Positions 42,188 through 51,165 are shown, counted from the first letter of the stretch. The stretch is 64,000 bases of DNA from Alphaproteobacteria bacterium LSUCC0396 (GCA_041228345.1 CP166131.1:558001-622000); one strand, 5' to 3'. The notes: a model not told the origin generated them from the letters alone. Made by a program: numbers and translations.

Positions 42188-43036
42188 ATGAAATCAATTG
42201 GGTTTGTTGGATTGGGCGCGATGGGATCGGTTATGGCGCCTTTGCCTGTTCAGGCAGGGTTTAGCGTAACCGGATTTGATCCGGCGGCGCGGCTTGACGA
42301 TGACACTGGCGTCATCATGGCGAACCAGCTCGTTGATCTTGCTGGCTGCGATGCAATCGTCTTAATGCTTCCCGACGGCAACGTTGTTACCAAAGTTGCG
42401 ACCAGTCTGGCTGATGCTGGCTTTTCCGGCTTGATCATTGATATGTCGTCCAGCCAACCCGAAGGCACCATCGCCCTTGGCAAGCAGCTAGCCGACCGCG
42501 GCATTCGCCTGATTGACGCGCCGGTATCAGGCGGGCGCAAGAAAGCTGCGCTTGGCACATTAATGGTGATGGCTGGCGGCGATGCTGGCGATCTGGAAAC
42601 GGCTGGCAAGCTGCTTGCTTGTTTCGGTGAGGTCGCCCATGTCGGGCCATTGGCCGCTGGTCATGCAATGAAGGCGCTAAACAACTATGTTTCAGCCGCC
42701 GGATTACTGGCCAGCATGCAGGCACTCGCAACCGCACAATCATTTGGCATCGCGCCAGAAACATTTACCAAGGTGATTAACGGATCGACCGGCCGCAACA
42801 ATACCACCGAGGTCAAGCTTGAGCCATTTATCATTTCACGCCGATACGATTCCGGCTTTTTCCTGCGTTTGATGGCGAAAGATGTCGGTATTGCCAGCGA
42901 ATTGATCAAAAATGCCGGATTTGATGCACCAATAACGACAGCATTAAATGAGTATCTAGCGGTTGCTGTTGACCAGCTCGGCCATGACGCCGATCACACC
43001 GGCCTCTATGAAATGGTCAATCCGGCCACATCATAA
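42188..43036 (+). CDS. NAD(P)-dependent oxidoreductase, 3-hydroxyisobutyrate dehydrogenase family
   Basis: The 282-aa protein has the N-terminal nucleotide motif Gly-Phe-Val-Gly-Leu-Gly-Ala-Met-Gly at 5-13. The substrate signature Asp-Ala-Pro-Val-Ser-Gly-Gly lies near 117-123 and the catalytic lysine in Gly-His-Ala-Met-Lys-Ala-Leu-Asn-Asn near 165. Members reduce or oxidise small beta-hydroxyacids such as 3-hydroxyisobutyrate, tartronate semialdehyde, or related compounds. The exact substrate is not clear, and no valine pathway genes lie beside it. AAGGAACTG precedes the ATG. Confidence 0.92.
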   Translation: MKSIGFVGLGAMGSVMAPLPVQAGFSVTGFDPAARLDDDTGVIMANQLVDLAGCDAIVLMLPDGNVVTKVATSLADAGFSGLIIDMSSSQPEGTIALGKQLADRGIRLIDAPVSGGRKKAALGTLMVMAGGDAGDLETAGKLLACFGEVAHVGPLAAGHAMKALNNYVSAAGLLASMQALATAQSFGIAPETFTKVINGSTGRNNTTEVKLEPFIISRRYDSGFFLRLMAKDVGIASELIKNAGFDAPITTALNEYLAVAVDQLGHDADHTGLYEMVNPATS

Positions 43037-43106
43037 CCCTGTTTTGCGCCGCCGCTTGATAGGCTGTCTAAAGATTATTTTGGCGAATGAATATTTTAGC
43101 AGGGCG

Positions 43107-43889
43107 CTAACGATACGCGCCCATCGCCTGCAACGCCTTCTCGCCATATTCCATTAATTCGTACTTTAGCGATAAAGCTCCCATTTTTGCGGTCACCGCA
43201 TCGACCGTTTTAGGTAACGGTGGGATGGGCATAAAAAACCCTGTGGCGAGGCCTCGTGAACCGTTTTTGGGCGCGCCAATCATCCCAAGTAAATGGTCGA
43301 TATGCTGGTTTATCTCGGTCTCGATATGCCGTGTATCACCCGCAAGGCTTTGCACCGCCAACGCGTTTGCAGTGCCCATCATGGCAAGTTCGGCGCGCAG
43401 TTCGTCAAGGTAACGCGGCACATCATCGCGCGAAAATGGGACGCCGGTTTTACGTTCAATCAATTCCATACCGGCAAATTCAAGCCGAAGTTTACGGATA
43501 AAATAACGCTGACGGGGCTTCTGCCGCGTTAGGGTCTTTCGCGCATTTTCTGACGCGTTGAAATTGGTATCGCCGCCGTCGTCGCGTCCCGAATCATTGG
43601 CAGCATCATTGGCCGCATCACTTTGGCTATCATTGGCAGCATCATTGGCCGCATCACTTTGGCTATCATTGGCAGCATCACGGCTACGCGCCGAAGCGCT
43701 GTCATCATCAGCACTCACCGACGCCGATGATGCGTCACTGCTAACACCCGGATATTGGGCTGTCGCCGGCGACAAACCGAGCGCAAAAATCACGCAACTC
43801 ATCCCAATTAAGCAACGCCATTGGCAACGCCGCAGCCAGCACTGGCAAAAACCAGGATCAGCTTGACTGTTTCTTTTGGGCGCGCGCAT
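43107..43889 (-). CDS. predicted exported protein with Asp/Asn/Ala/Ser tandem repeats
   Basis: The 260-aa protein is not recognised. A start at 43889 is chosen because AAAGGATAA lies eight bases before it. A hydrophobic stretch follows and ends Ala-Thr-Ala-Gln at about residue 45, which looks like a signal peptidase site. Next comes a low-complexity region of Asp, Ala, Asn, Ser with a 12-residue repeat present about 2.3 times, and then a helical C-terminal region from about 110. The ATG at 43802 would give a shorter signal peptide. It is probably periplasmic or surface-bound. It ends the four-gene insert before tRNA-Trp. Confidence 0.65.
   Translation of the reverse strand: MRAPKRNSQADPGFCQCWLRRCQWRCLIGMSCVIFALGLSPATAQYPGVSSDASSASVSADDDSASARSRDAANDSQSDAANDAANDSQSDAANDAANDSGRDDGGDTNFNASENARKTLTRQKPRQRYFIRKLRLEFAGMELIERKTGVPFSRDDVPRYLDELRAELAMMGTANALAVQSLAGDTRHIETEINQHIDHLLGMIGAPKNGSRGLATGFFMPIPPLPKTVDAVTAKMGALSLKYELMEYGEKALQAMGAYR
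43594..43680. repeat. 36-bp minisatellite in a coding region
   Basis: A 36-bp unit beginning TCATTGGCAGCATCATTGG is present about 2.3 times in tandem with no visible mismatch in the overlapping part. It codes for a 12-residue Asp/Ala/Asn/Ser/Gln repeat in the exported protein. Because the unit is a multiple of three, copy number could change without loss of frame. Confidence 0.8.
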
Positions 43890-44072
43890 CTGTCGGTTAT
43901 CCTTTACGCCAGCGTTAAATGCGGCTGGCCTGAACATTGTCTGGCTAAGCAGGCTTAACGTCAGAACCAGTCCCATGTTTAGGACAAACCTGTGGCCGTT
44001 GGCGATAAATCACGCCTCGCATCAAAGAACTGGCAACGAAAACCATGTCAGAAAAGGCATCTGGCGACAAAC

Positions 44073-44110
44073 AAAAACCCCCCTCAACCGCTTCGGGCTG
44101 AGAGGGGCTT
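44073..44110 (-). terminator. intrinsic terminator after tRNA-Trp
   Basis: On the minus strand a long GC-rich stem (CCCCTCTCA side pairing with TGAGGGG) is followed by five T, then GTT. It begins about 25 bp after the tRNA-Trp 3' end and closes the tRNA-Tyr, tuf, tRNA-Trp unit. Because of it, secE and nusG downstream would need their own promoter. Confidence 0.8.
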
Positions 44111-44134
44111 TACTGTATGCACTACAGCTTTATC

Positions 44135-44210
44135 TGGCAGGAGTGGAGGGGCTCGAACCCCCAGCCCCCGGTTTTGGAGACCGGTGCTCTACCAATTGAG
44201 CTACACTCCT
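44135..44210 (-). tRNA. tRNA-Trp (CCA anticodon)
   Basis: A 76-nt cloverleaf on the minus strand. The acceptor stem pairs AGGAGTG with CACTCCT, the anticodon arm is CCGGT-CTCCAAA-ACCGG, the T-arm has TTCGAGC, and the discriminator G is followed by an encoded CCA. It lies 57 bp after tuf copy 2, the classical tuf-trpT order. Confidence 0.97.
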
Positions 44211-44266
44211 AAATGATCAGTGCCTGATAATAAGACACATAAATCACCGTTCGTCGATAGGCGGCC

Positions 44267-45457
44267 TTACTTAATGACCGTAGCAACGACGCCGGCACCA
44301 ACGGTGCGGCCACCTTCACGGATCGCAAAGCGCAGACCTTCATCCATCGCAATTGGTGCGATCAATGTCACGGTCATTGCAATGTTATCGCCAGGCATAA
44401 CCATCTCGGTGCCTTCCGGCAATACCACTGATCCGGTTACGTCTGTTGTCCGGAAATAGAACTGTGGGCGATAGTTCGAGAAGAATGGTGTATGACGACC
44501 ACCCTCATCCTTGGTCAAAACATAGGCCTCACACTTGAACTCGGTATGCGGTGCGATTGAACCCGGCTTACACAATACCTGACCGCGCTCAACCTCTTCA
44601 CGCTTGGTACCACGAAGCAGAACACCAACGTTATCGCCAGCTTCACCCTGATCCAACAGCTTGCGGAACATCTCAACACCGGTGCAGGTTGTCTTTTGTG
44701 TGTCTTTCAGACCAACAATCTCGATCTCTTCACCAACATTCACGATACCGCGCTCAATACGGCCAGTCACAACTGTACCACGACCCGAAATCGAGAACAC
44801 ATCCTCAATCGGCATCAAGAATGGCTGATCCTTCGGACGCTCTGGCTGGGGAATATAGCCATCAACCGCATCCATCAGCGCCTTGATCGCTTCACGACCA
44901 ATGGTCTCGTTGCTGTCTTCCAATGCTGCCAATGCTGAACCACGAACAATCGGAATATCATCGCCAGGGAAGTCATATGATGACAACAGCTCACGAATTT
45001 CCATCTCAACCAGCTCAAGCAACTCTTCGTCGTCAACCTGATCAACCTTGTTCATGAATACGCACAAAGCAGGCACACCAACCTGACGCGCCAACAAAAT
45101 ATGCTCGCGGGTTTGTGGCATCGGGCCATCAGCCGCTGATACAACCAAAATCGCGCCATCCATCTGCGCCGCACCAGTGATCATGTTCTTCACATAATCG
45201 GCGTGGCCCGGACAATCAACGTGGGCGTAGTGACGGTTGGCTGTCTCATACTCAACATGCGCTGTTGAAATCGTGATGCCGCGCGCACGCTCTTCTGGCG
45301 CCTTGTCAATCTGGTCATATGCTGAAAACTCAGCGCCACCAGACTCAGCCAAAATCTTTGTGATCGCTGCGGTCAATGAGGTCTTGCCGTGGTCAACATG
45401 GCCAATCGTGCCAATGTTACAATGCGGCTTGGAACGGTCAAACTTTGCCTTGGACAT
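44267..45457 (-). CDS. tuf: elongation factor Tu, copy 2 (tRNA-linked)
   Basis: This is a second EF-Tu of 396 aa with all G motifs intact (Gly-His-Val-Asp-His-Gly-Lys-Thr, Asp-Cys-Pro-Gly-His, Asn-Lys-Val-Asp). The protein equals copy 1 at 23238-24428, and the DNA reads the same from the stop codon to three bases before the start codon, after which flanks differ at once. It lies between tRNA-Tyr and tRNA-Trp, the usual place of tufB. Two copies, kept alike by gene conversion, are common in Proteobacteria. Confidence 0.98.
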   Translation of the reverse strand: MSKAKFDRSKPHCNIGTIGHVDHGKTSLTAAITKILAESGGAEFSAYDQIDKAPEERARGITISTAHVEYETANRHYAHVDCPGHADYVKNMITGAAQMDGAILVVSAADGPMPQTREHILLARQVGVPALCVFMNKVDQVDDEELLELVEMEIRELLSSYDFPGDDIPIVRGSALAALEDSNETIGREAIKALMDAVDGYIPQPERPKDQPFLMPIEDVFSISGRGTVVTGRIERGIVNVGEEIEIVGLKDTQKTTCTGVEMFRKLLDQGEAGDNVGVLLRGTKREEVERGQVLCKPGSIAPHTEFKCEAYVLTKDEGGRHTPFFSNYRPQFYFRTTDVTGSVVLPEGTEMVMPGDNIAMTVTLIAPIAMDEGLRFAIREGGRTVGAGVVATVIK

Positions 45458-45592
45458 CTTGTTTCGCCCTTTATCTCGCTTTAGTGGGCCGACGCTATGC
45501 TAACGTCTTCCAGCCCCATGTGATTTCAACTTTTGACGCCGGCGCAGGCACCACCGTCATTCCGCGCACCCACGCAGTAGTCAGATTGGCGG

Positions 45593-45677
45593 TGGTGGTG
45601 GGGGTAGGATTCGAACCTACGTACGCTACGCGGGCAGATTTACAGTCTGCTGCCTTTAACCACTCGGCCACCCCACC
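45593..45677 (-). tRNA. tRNA-Tyr (GTA anticodon)
   Basis: An 85-nt class II tRNA on the minus strand. The acceptor stem pairs GGTGGGG with CCCCACC, the anticodon arm is GCAGA-CTGTAAA-TCTGC, and a long variable arm is followed by a T-loop TTCGAAT, discriminator A and an encoded CCA. It lies upstream of tuf copy 2 and is probably cotranscribed with it. Confidence 0.97.
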
Positions 45678-45773
45678 GGCTCGCCATTTTATCGCGCGCT
45701 CTTTGCTTGCAATGACGCGGCGATCCTGCGAGATAAAAAGGCACAGCTAATTTGTCAACAAAGAAGTCGTCTC

Positions 45774-46748
45774 ATGGCCCCAAAAAGCGCGAAAAAACAA
45801 CATTCGGCGAAAAACCCGCACCGAAACCGGCAAAAGCCAAATGCTAATCGCGGTGCTGCGGCCGATCCTAACGGCCGGCATAATCCTGCCAAGCGGCCGG
45901 CGCAATCGGGAAATATGGGTCATGCAGGCGGCAAGACCGTGCCAAAACCCCCACAGAACGGCTATTTCATCTGGGGGCGCCACGCCGTTTTTGCGGCACT
46001 TGCGAATCCGGATCGGCGCATCCAGCAGCTCTATATCACCAATGATAGCAGCGATGCGCTGACGGCCGTGATCACTGATCTGCCAGCACAGCGTCAGGCC
46101 GAACTGCCGACACCGCAGCTGACAGACCGCAGCCGCCTTGATCCTATCGGCGATGCCGGTGAAAAAGCTGTGCATCAGGGGATTGCCGCGGCGGTTTGGC
46201 CGTTAGACCCACCGCATCTTGATGATTTTCTTGCCAATCTTGCAATCCATCTTCGACCAGATAATGACCAAGAACAGGCAGAACCGGTTCGCCTGCTGCT
46301 GCTTGATCAATTATCTGATCCGCGCAATGTTGGGGCAATCATGCGTTCGGCGCGGGCCTTTGGTGTTGCCGCACTGATCACGACCTTTCGCAATGCCGCC
46401 GAGGAAAATGGCGTCTTGGCACGAACCGCATCTGGCGCGCTGGATCATGTGCCCCTGATCCGAGTGGTTAATCTGGCCCGCGCTATCGAGCAATTACAGG
46501 ATCACGGGTTTCTGGTTGCCGGTCTTGCTGGCGAGGGTGATGTCGAAGTGAGCGCCCTTGGCACGCATCAGCGGCTTGCCATTATGCTTGGTGCCGAAGG
46601 GAGCGGCCTGCGGCGTCTCAGCCGTGACCATTGCGACATGCTGGTTCGGATTAATATCAATGAAGATGCCGAAAGCCTGAATGTTTCGAATGCCGCTGCG
46701 ATCGCGCTTTATGCGGCAAGCCTCTATAAACCGGACGCGAACAAATGA
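45774..46748 (+). CDS. rlmB: 23S rRNA (guanosine-2'-O-)-methyltransferase RlmB, SPOUT family
   Basis: The 324-aa protein is a TrmH-type SPOUT methyltransferase that probably modifies G2251 of 23S rRNA. After a basic, low-complexity arm of about 60 residues comes a substrate-binding domain (Trp-Gly-Arg-His-Ala-Val-Phe-Ala-Ala-Leu). The knot domain has motif 1 Asn-Val-Gly-Ala-Ile-Met-Arg-Ser-Ala, motif 2 Leu-Gly-Ala-Glu-Gly-Ser-Gly-Leu and motif 3 Leu-Asn-Val-Ser-Asn-Ala-Ala-Ala-Ile. A tRNA target cannot be excluded. It is divergent from tRNA-Tyr. Confidence 0.92.
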   Translation: MAPKSAKKQHSAKNPHRNRQKPNANRGAAADPNGRHNPAKRPAQSGNMGHAGGKTVPKPPQNGYFIWGRHAVFAALANPDRRIQQLYITNDSSDALTAVITDLPAQRQAELPTPQLTDRSRLDPIGDAGEKAVHQGIAAAVWPLDPPHLDDFLANLAIHLRPDNDQEQAEPVRLLLLDQLSDPRNVGAIMRSARAFGVAALITTFRNAAEENGVLARTASGALDHVPLIRVVNLARAIEQLQDHGFLVAGLAGEGDVEVSALGTHQRLAIMLGAEGSGLRRLSRDHCDMLVRININEDAESLNVSNAAAIALYAASLYKPDANK

Positions 46749-46842
46749 TCAGTATGGTTGGGTAATCGGGCGAGCCAGCTCAAGAGAGGTGGCCTTGAGC
46801 TGACCCACAGGACGTTGGTCGAAATTAGGCAAAATGGCCTCG

Positions 46843-47262
46843 CTAAGGGCTGCCGGCCAATGCCCAAAACCTTCTATCAGAACTGGCGTTCTTGGCCGGT
46901 ACCGGAGGTGAAACGCCGATCAGGACAGCCCGTTCTGATACGCCATGATCATCATTTTTTTTTGCGCTGTAGCTGACACCTGCAATTTGGCTCTGCCACG
47001 GCACCCGCCCCACCCATGAACCGCGGCTGGCTTCGGTTTTGGCGGCGACCCGATCAATACCGATATCGCGGCGCTGCCATTCAGGCATATGGGCAAGGTG
47101 CCGCCGCTGGCGCGCCAATTCAATACGCATCGAATAAGCACGTAAACACGCACCGCACAGCCGCCGTGCCTTTGTGCCAATAGCGGCCAGCAACAATGCG
47201 CTTTTCACCGCACGAATTGCGCTGGTTCTGTATGTTTCATGGCTGTGATCTAACTGGGTCAT
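46843..47262 (-). CDS. DUF1127 domain protein with A9 slip site
   Basis: DUF1127 proteins are small, Arg-rich and common in Alphaproteobacteria; some bind RNA or affect phosphate and stress responses. The domain signature Leu-Ala-His-Met-Pro-Glu-Trp-Gln-Arg-Arg-Asp-Ile-Gly-Ile is at about 57-70. The ATG at 47262 is preferred because GAGGAG precedes it. The frame then continues through a run of nine A (minus strand, near 46955-46963) into a tail of about 37 residues that does not resemble the family. One more A would give a stop at once, so the tail may be an artefact or a slippage product. It faces a LysR gene. Confidence 0.8.
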   Translation of the reverse strand: MTQLDHSHETYRTSAIRAVKSALLLAAIGTKARRLCGACLRAYSMRIELARQRRHLAHMPEWQRRDIGIDRVAAKTEASRGSWVGRVPWQSQIAGVSYSAKKNDDHGVSERAVLIGVSPPVPAKNASSDRRFWALAGSP

Positions 47263-47423
47263 GTCCCGCTCCTCGCTGCTGATAGGCTCGTGATCATTTG
47301 CGATCGATGCCCCGGCCAAGTGACCAGATCATCGCGACAAATTTATCGTGTTGGGTGATTTTGGTTAATTGAACCTATTTTGAATAATGATAAATCTTGG
47401 ATGAAATCATCAAGGATATTGAT

Positions 47424-48277
47424 ATGAACAGAACCCTTGATCTGACGGCGCTTCGTTCGTTCGTTGCTGTTGCGGAAATTGGCGGTGTAACTGCGGCTGC
47501 TGATCGCCTACACCTCACCCAATCAACTGTTTCAATGCAGATAAAGCGCCTTGAATCGATGCTTAATCTCGACCTGATTAGCCGGTCTGGGCGCGGCATT
47601 GAACTGACCCCGCATGGCGAACAGCTCGCCCGCTATGGCAGGCAAATTCTGGGCATCAACGACGAAGTCTGGAACCGGATGACCAATACGCAATTTGAGG
47701 GCACGCTTGTCATGGGGGTGCCGCCAGATATTCTATATCCGCATATTCCGAACATTTTGAAAGCGTTCAGCGATGCATTTCCGCGCGTCCAGATCAAGCT
47801 GGTTTCAACCCGGACAAGTGAGTTAAAGGAAGAATTGGCGAAAGGCACACTGGACTTAATCCTCACCACCGAGGCAGATGATGCGAGGGGCGGCGAATTT
47901 CTATCCTCGCAGCCACTAAAATGGTTTTGTCAACGCGGTAACAAGCAGATATGGCGACGGCGCCCCTTGCCACTGACCTACGAAAGCACTGTATGTTCCG
48001 CAAAACAGTGATCGAAAAGCTGGACGCTGAAAATATCGAATGGGACATGACCTTCACCACAGCCAGCTGTCTTGATAGCATCCCATATGTCAGCGCCGGT
48101 CTCGCCGTTGTCGCGGTCTTGGAACAAAGTCGCCATGAGGATTGGGAAGAAATTCCCGCCGCTGCTGGCCTGCCAGAGCTGCCCGAATTTCGGATCCTCC
48201 TTTACCTGAACGATGGGCCGCAGAGCCTCCTACCGCATCATCTGGCTAGCATCGTGCGGGATGCCTATCACCATTAA
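47424..48277 (+). pseudogene. LysR-type regulator, broken by a single-base frameshift
   Basis: The first part, to a stop at 48009-48011, has the LysR helix-turn-helix (Leu-Asp-Leu-Thr-Ala-Leu-Arg-Ser-Phe-Val-Ala-Val, then Thr-Gln-Ser-Thr-Val-Ser-Met-Gln-Ile-Lys-Arg-Leu-Glu) and the beginning of the effector domain. The rest of the effector domain (Phe-Arg-Lys-Thr-Val-Ile-Glu-Lys-Leu-Asp onward) continues in another frame to 48277. The join is between about 47980 and 48001 and needs one extra base. The start has AAGGA eight bases upstream. The gene faces the DUF1127 gene across 161 bp, so that gene is a likely target. It may be a real null allele or a sequence error. Confidence 0.85.
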
Positions 48278-48440
48278 TGCACTGTTTCAGCCGAAATATG
48301 ACGGCCGAAAATGACCGCTTGGCGACGGCAATAACATGATTAGGTTGGCCGCCAGAAATGGCGTTGATTTCACCAAAAGCCAGATTTTTAGCATTACGGC
48401 TATTGACCGCACGGAAATCTCTGGTAAAAAGCCCGAGATC

Positions 48441-48516
48441 GCTGGCGTGGCTCAATTGGTAGAGCACCCGATTTGTAATCGGGCGGTTGGGAGTTCGAGT
48501 CTCTCCGCCAGCACCA
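48441..48516 (+). tRNA. tRNA-Thr (TGT anticodon)
   Basis: A 76-nt cloverleaf. The acceptor stem pairs GCTGGCG with CGCCAGC, the anticodon arm is CCCGA-TTTGTAA-TCGGG, the T-loop is TTCGAGT, and the discriminator A is followed by an encoded CCA. It stands alone on the plus strand, although tRNA-Thr often joins tRNA-Tyr and tuf in other bacteria. Confidence 0.97.
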
Positions 48517-48719
48517 TCTACCCCTCATGAAAATGGTGATACCCGCCCCGCATTCTCAAGCCTGATTTGGCTCATGTCAGCAGTTGATTTGGCGGTCTGA
48601 TTTGGCGATCTTATTTGGCACGATATGGCGGTGAAACTACCCACCCCCCCTTGCGGTTACTATATTGTCGTGGCCGCCGTAAAACTGGTTTCAGTTTGAA
48701 AAACGGCGAAACCTCACAG

Positions 48720-48923
48720 ATGCTAAAGATCATTCTCATCTCTGTTCTGGCCTTCCTCTTGGTCGTGGCCGCGATCAAGGCGGTGACGCGGTTGCGCGCA
48801 TCAAGCCACGCCGCCGGTAAACCGCGCGCTTTGGCCCAACGCCTCTTGCAAAACCCGATTGTTCGGGCAATCTTGATCCGGGGGATATGGCGTTTGATTA
48901 GGCTGTTTATATTCAAGCGTTAA
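48720..48923 (+). CDS. small membrane-anchored hypothetical protein
   Basis: A 67-aa protein with an N-terminal hydrophobic helix (about 3-20) and a basic remainder that ends in Ile-Arg-Leu-Phe-Ile-Phe-Lys-Arg. Start at 48720 is chosen because the protein then begins at the membrane segment; a longer frame from 48615 is possible. No family is recognised. The size and charge suit a small inner-membrane protein facing the cytoplasm. Confidence 0.5.
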   Translation: MLKIILISVLAFLLVVAAIKAVTRLRASSHAAGKPRALAQRLLQNPIVRAILIRGIWRLIRLFIFKR

Positions 48924-48973
48924 ACGCCAAAAAGGCGGCGTGAAATCCACAGCACGGGGGGGGGCGCAGGCAC

Positions 48974-49405
48974 ATGACCATTGTCGTGATAATGAAGTTT
49001 TTCCATTACATCTCGCTATTTCTGGCAGGTGGTTTGGGCGTTGCCAATTTGATGCTGTTCAAAAATCATCAAAAAGCCGGTATACCGCCGGCGCTACCAG
49101 TTCAAAAAACCATGATGGCACTGGCACGGCTTGGCCTCGTTGCAATTCTCGCATTATGGATCACCGGCTTTTTGCTGATCCATCAGCTTTATGGCAGTTT
49201 CACCTTGGGCATAGCGTTCCATTTCAAAATGCTTGGCGCGGCAATTTTACTTGGCACCGTGGCTTTTCTGAATATCCACCTAAACATAAGGGCAAGACAA
49301 AACATCCCACCCCACCCCACAGTCATGAAGCTGGTGCCGCCGATTACCCGCGGCGCGCTGGTTTTGGCGCTTGTCAGCGTCGCCGTTTTGACCACATCCG
49401 CATAA
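48974..49405 (+). CDS. four-helix integral membrane hypothetical protein
   Basis: A 143-aa protein with four hydrophobic segments (about 6-25, 46-68, 76-98, 122-141). Single His residues occur in the first and third helices (Phe-Phe-His-Tyr and Ala-Phe-His-Phe-Lys), a pattern seen in small haem-binding or copper-related membrane families, but the family is not identified. A second ATG six codons in is an alternative start. A G9 run lies just upstream and could be a source of sequence error. Confidence 0.6.
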   Translation: MTIVVIMKFFHYISLFLAGGLGVANLMLFKNHQKAGIPPALPVQKTMMALARLGLVAILALWITGFLLIHQLYGSFTLGIAFHFKMLGAAILLGTVAFLNIHLNIRARQNIPPHPTVMKLVPPITRGALVLALVSVAVLTTSA

Positions 49406-49542
49406 CCATGCCGCGCCCCATTTATCGAGAATGTTTTGCCCAATTGAAAATCCTTCAGAACGGATCATCTTGGCAGGCACCAACGGGCAGTATAGGTTAA
49501 CGCTAGTATAGGTTACGAATTCATCAATAAGGGTCCACTCAC

Positions 49543-50349
49543 TTGCAAATTTTTGGAACTTTTGCGCCAACCGGTGTGAACCGGATTATTCTGACCCTTG
49601 CCAAAATTGGATTTGGCCGCGGCCGGTTGAAACTATTATTTTCTCGGCTTTGGAACCGGCTCAATGGCGACCAGCCTGTTGATCTGATCTATCACGCGCT
49701 GAAATTGCGCCTGCAACCTCGCCGAAATACGATTGATGCAAAGATCATGTTCAGCGCAAAACGGCGGGAAGCAGCTGAATTGACGATGATCCGGCATCAT
49801 CTTCTGGGCGGGGGCGTGATTGTCGATATTGGCGCGAATGTCGGCTATTACGCGCTGAATGCGGCGCTGATGAACGCCGATCAGGTTATTGCGGTTGAAC
49901 CAAATCCGCCTATGTTGGCGCGGCTGCGTGATCATATTGCGCTGAATGAGCTTGCGGCAAAGATCACTGTTCACCCGGTTGCCGTTGGCGCGGTTGCCGG
50001 CGTGGCAAAACTAACCGTCTCGGACAGTGATTTTGGCAGTAGCTCGATCGTGAATGACAATGTTGGCACATCGCATATCGAGGTTGGAATTATGCCGCTT
50101 GTTGATATTTTAAAGGCCGATGGCGTTGCCAAGGCTGATATCATCAAAATTGATATTGAGGGCATGGAAGACCGCGCCTTATTTCCGTATTTTGAGGCGA
50201 TTGGTAAAGATCAATATCCAAAATTGATTGTGATGGAGGACGGTATTAATGCCCGTTGGGAACGCGACATTCTGGGCTGGTTGCTGGAAAACGGCTATCA
50301 CGCCGCCGCCCGCACAAGGGGCAATATCATGCTGGAGCTAACCCCGTAA
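49543..50349 (+). CDS. FkbM family SAM-dependent methyltransferase
   Basis: The 268-aa protein has a SAM-binding motif Val-Asp-Ile-Gly-Ala-Asn-Val-Gly-Tyr-Tyr-Ala-Leu near 93-104. The Ala-Val-Glu-Pro-Asn-Pro strand is near 118, and Ile-Lys-Ile-Asp-Ile-Glu-Gly-Met-Glu near 204-212 is characteristic of the FkbM group, which O-methylates sugars and polyketides. The chosen start is a TTG with AAGGGT eight bases before it, which is not certain. No polysaccharide cluster surrounds it, so the substrate is unknown. Confidence 0.87.
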   Translation: MQIFGTFAPTGVNRIILTLAKIGFGRGRLKLLFSRLWNRLNGDQPVDLIYHALKLRLQPRRNTIDAKIMFSAKRREAAELTMIRHHLLGGGVIVDIGANVGYYALNAALMNADQVIAVEPNPPMLARLRDHIALNELAAKITVHPVAVGAVAGVAKLTVSDSDFGSSSIVNDNVGTSHIEVGIMPLVDILKADGVAKADIIKIDIEGMEDRALFPYFEAIGKDQYPKLIVMEDGINARWERDILGWLLENGYHAAARTRGNIMLELTP

Positions 50350-50418
50350 TCGGCGCGAAATATCTTTTATATTCTGGCCGATTTTGGTCTGCCTCGGGTA
50401 AGCGCCAAATGGCATCAC

Positions 50419-51165
50419 TTAGACGCGCAATGCTGGCAACCCGACACCCGTTGCCTCAAAACCACCATCGACAGCCAGTGTTTGGCCGGTGATATAGCTG
50501 GCTTTTTCTGAACCAAGGAACACAATCGCCTCGGCAATTTCAGCCTCGCTGCCATATCGGTTCAGCGGAATAGCATCATGATAGGCATCAATAATCTCCT
50601 GACTATGAACCGCCATTGCCAATTTTGTGCGCACCGGACCCGGGGCCACACAATTCACCCGAATACCATGCTCGCCCATCTCGGCGGCAAATTGCTGGGT
50701 CATTTGAATCACCGCCGCCTTTGACGTGCCATATGCAACGCGCAAGGTTGACGCGCGCAGCCCTGAAATCGACGCTATATTGACGATATTGCCGCGGCTC
50801 TGCTTGAGCCCCCCTAGAACTGCGCGCGAGCACAGATAGACGCCATCCAGATTGGTTGCCATGATTGTCCGCCAGCGCAAAAAGCTTGCCTCTTCGATCG
50901 GGCAAAAATCGGCCACACCGGCGTTATTGACCAGACAATCAATCCGCCCGGAAAATGCCAGCACATCTGCCACCATTGCCTCAACTGCCCCGGGATCTGA
51001 CACATCACAGATAAAAGCCCTGCCCCCGTCAAGCGTTGCCGCCGCCTCGTTTAGTACGTCGGCATCCCGGTCAACCATCGCTACCTGATAGCCCTGATCG
51101 GTAAAAAGCCGCGCTGTGGCAAGCCCGATACCGCGCGCCGCGCCTGTTACAATTACCGTTTTCAT
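50419..51165 (-). CDS. short-chain dehydrogenase/reductase (classical SDR)
   Basis: The 248-aa protein has the dinucleotide motif Thr-Gly-Ala-Ala-Arg-Gly-Ile-Gly at 7-14, Asn-Asn-Ala-Gly near 86-89, and the catalytic Ser, Tyr and Lys in Ile-Ala-Ser-Ile-Ser and Tyr-Gly-Thr-Ser-Lys. Asp in the strand after the first helix suggests NAD rather than NADP. The C-terminus Ile-Thr-Gly-Gln-Thr-Leu-Ala-Val-Asp-Gly-Gly is typical. GGAGG precedes the ATG. Substrate unknown. Confidence 0.92.
   Translation of the reverse strand: MKTVIVTGAARGIGLATARLFTDQGYQVAMVDRDADVLNEAAATLDGGRAFICDVSDPGAVEAMVADVLAFSGRIDCLVNNAGVADFCPIEEASFLRWRTIMATNLDGVYLCSRAVLGGLKQSRGNIVNIASISGLRASTLRVAYGTSKAAVIQMTQQFAAEMGEHGIRVNCVAPGPVRTKLAMAVHSQEIIDAYHDAIPLNRYGSEAEIAEAIVFLGSEKASYITGQTLAVDGGFEATGVGLPALRV

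Noticed and set aside
43594-43680. Short tandem repeats as a possible CRISPR
   Set aside because: The repeats are directly adjacent without spacers and lie in frame within a coding region; no cas genes are in the window.
48940-49500. 186-aa plus-strand frame overlapping the four-helix membrane gene
   Set aside because: It is rich in His, Arg and Pro without hydrophobic pattern, while the other frame gives four clean membrane helices.
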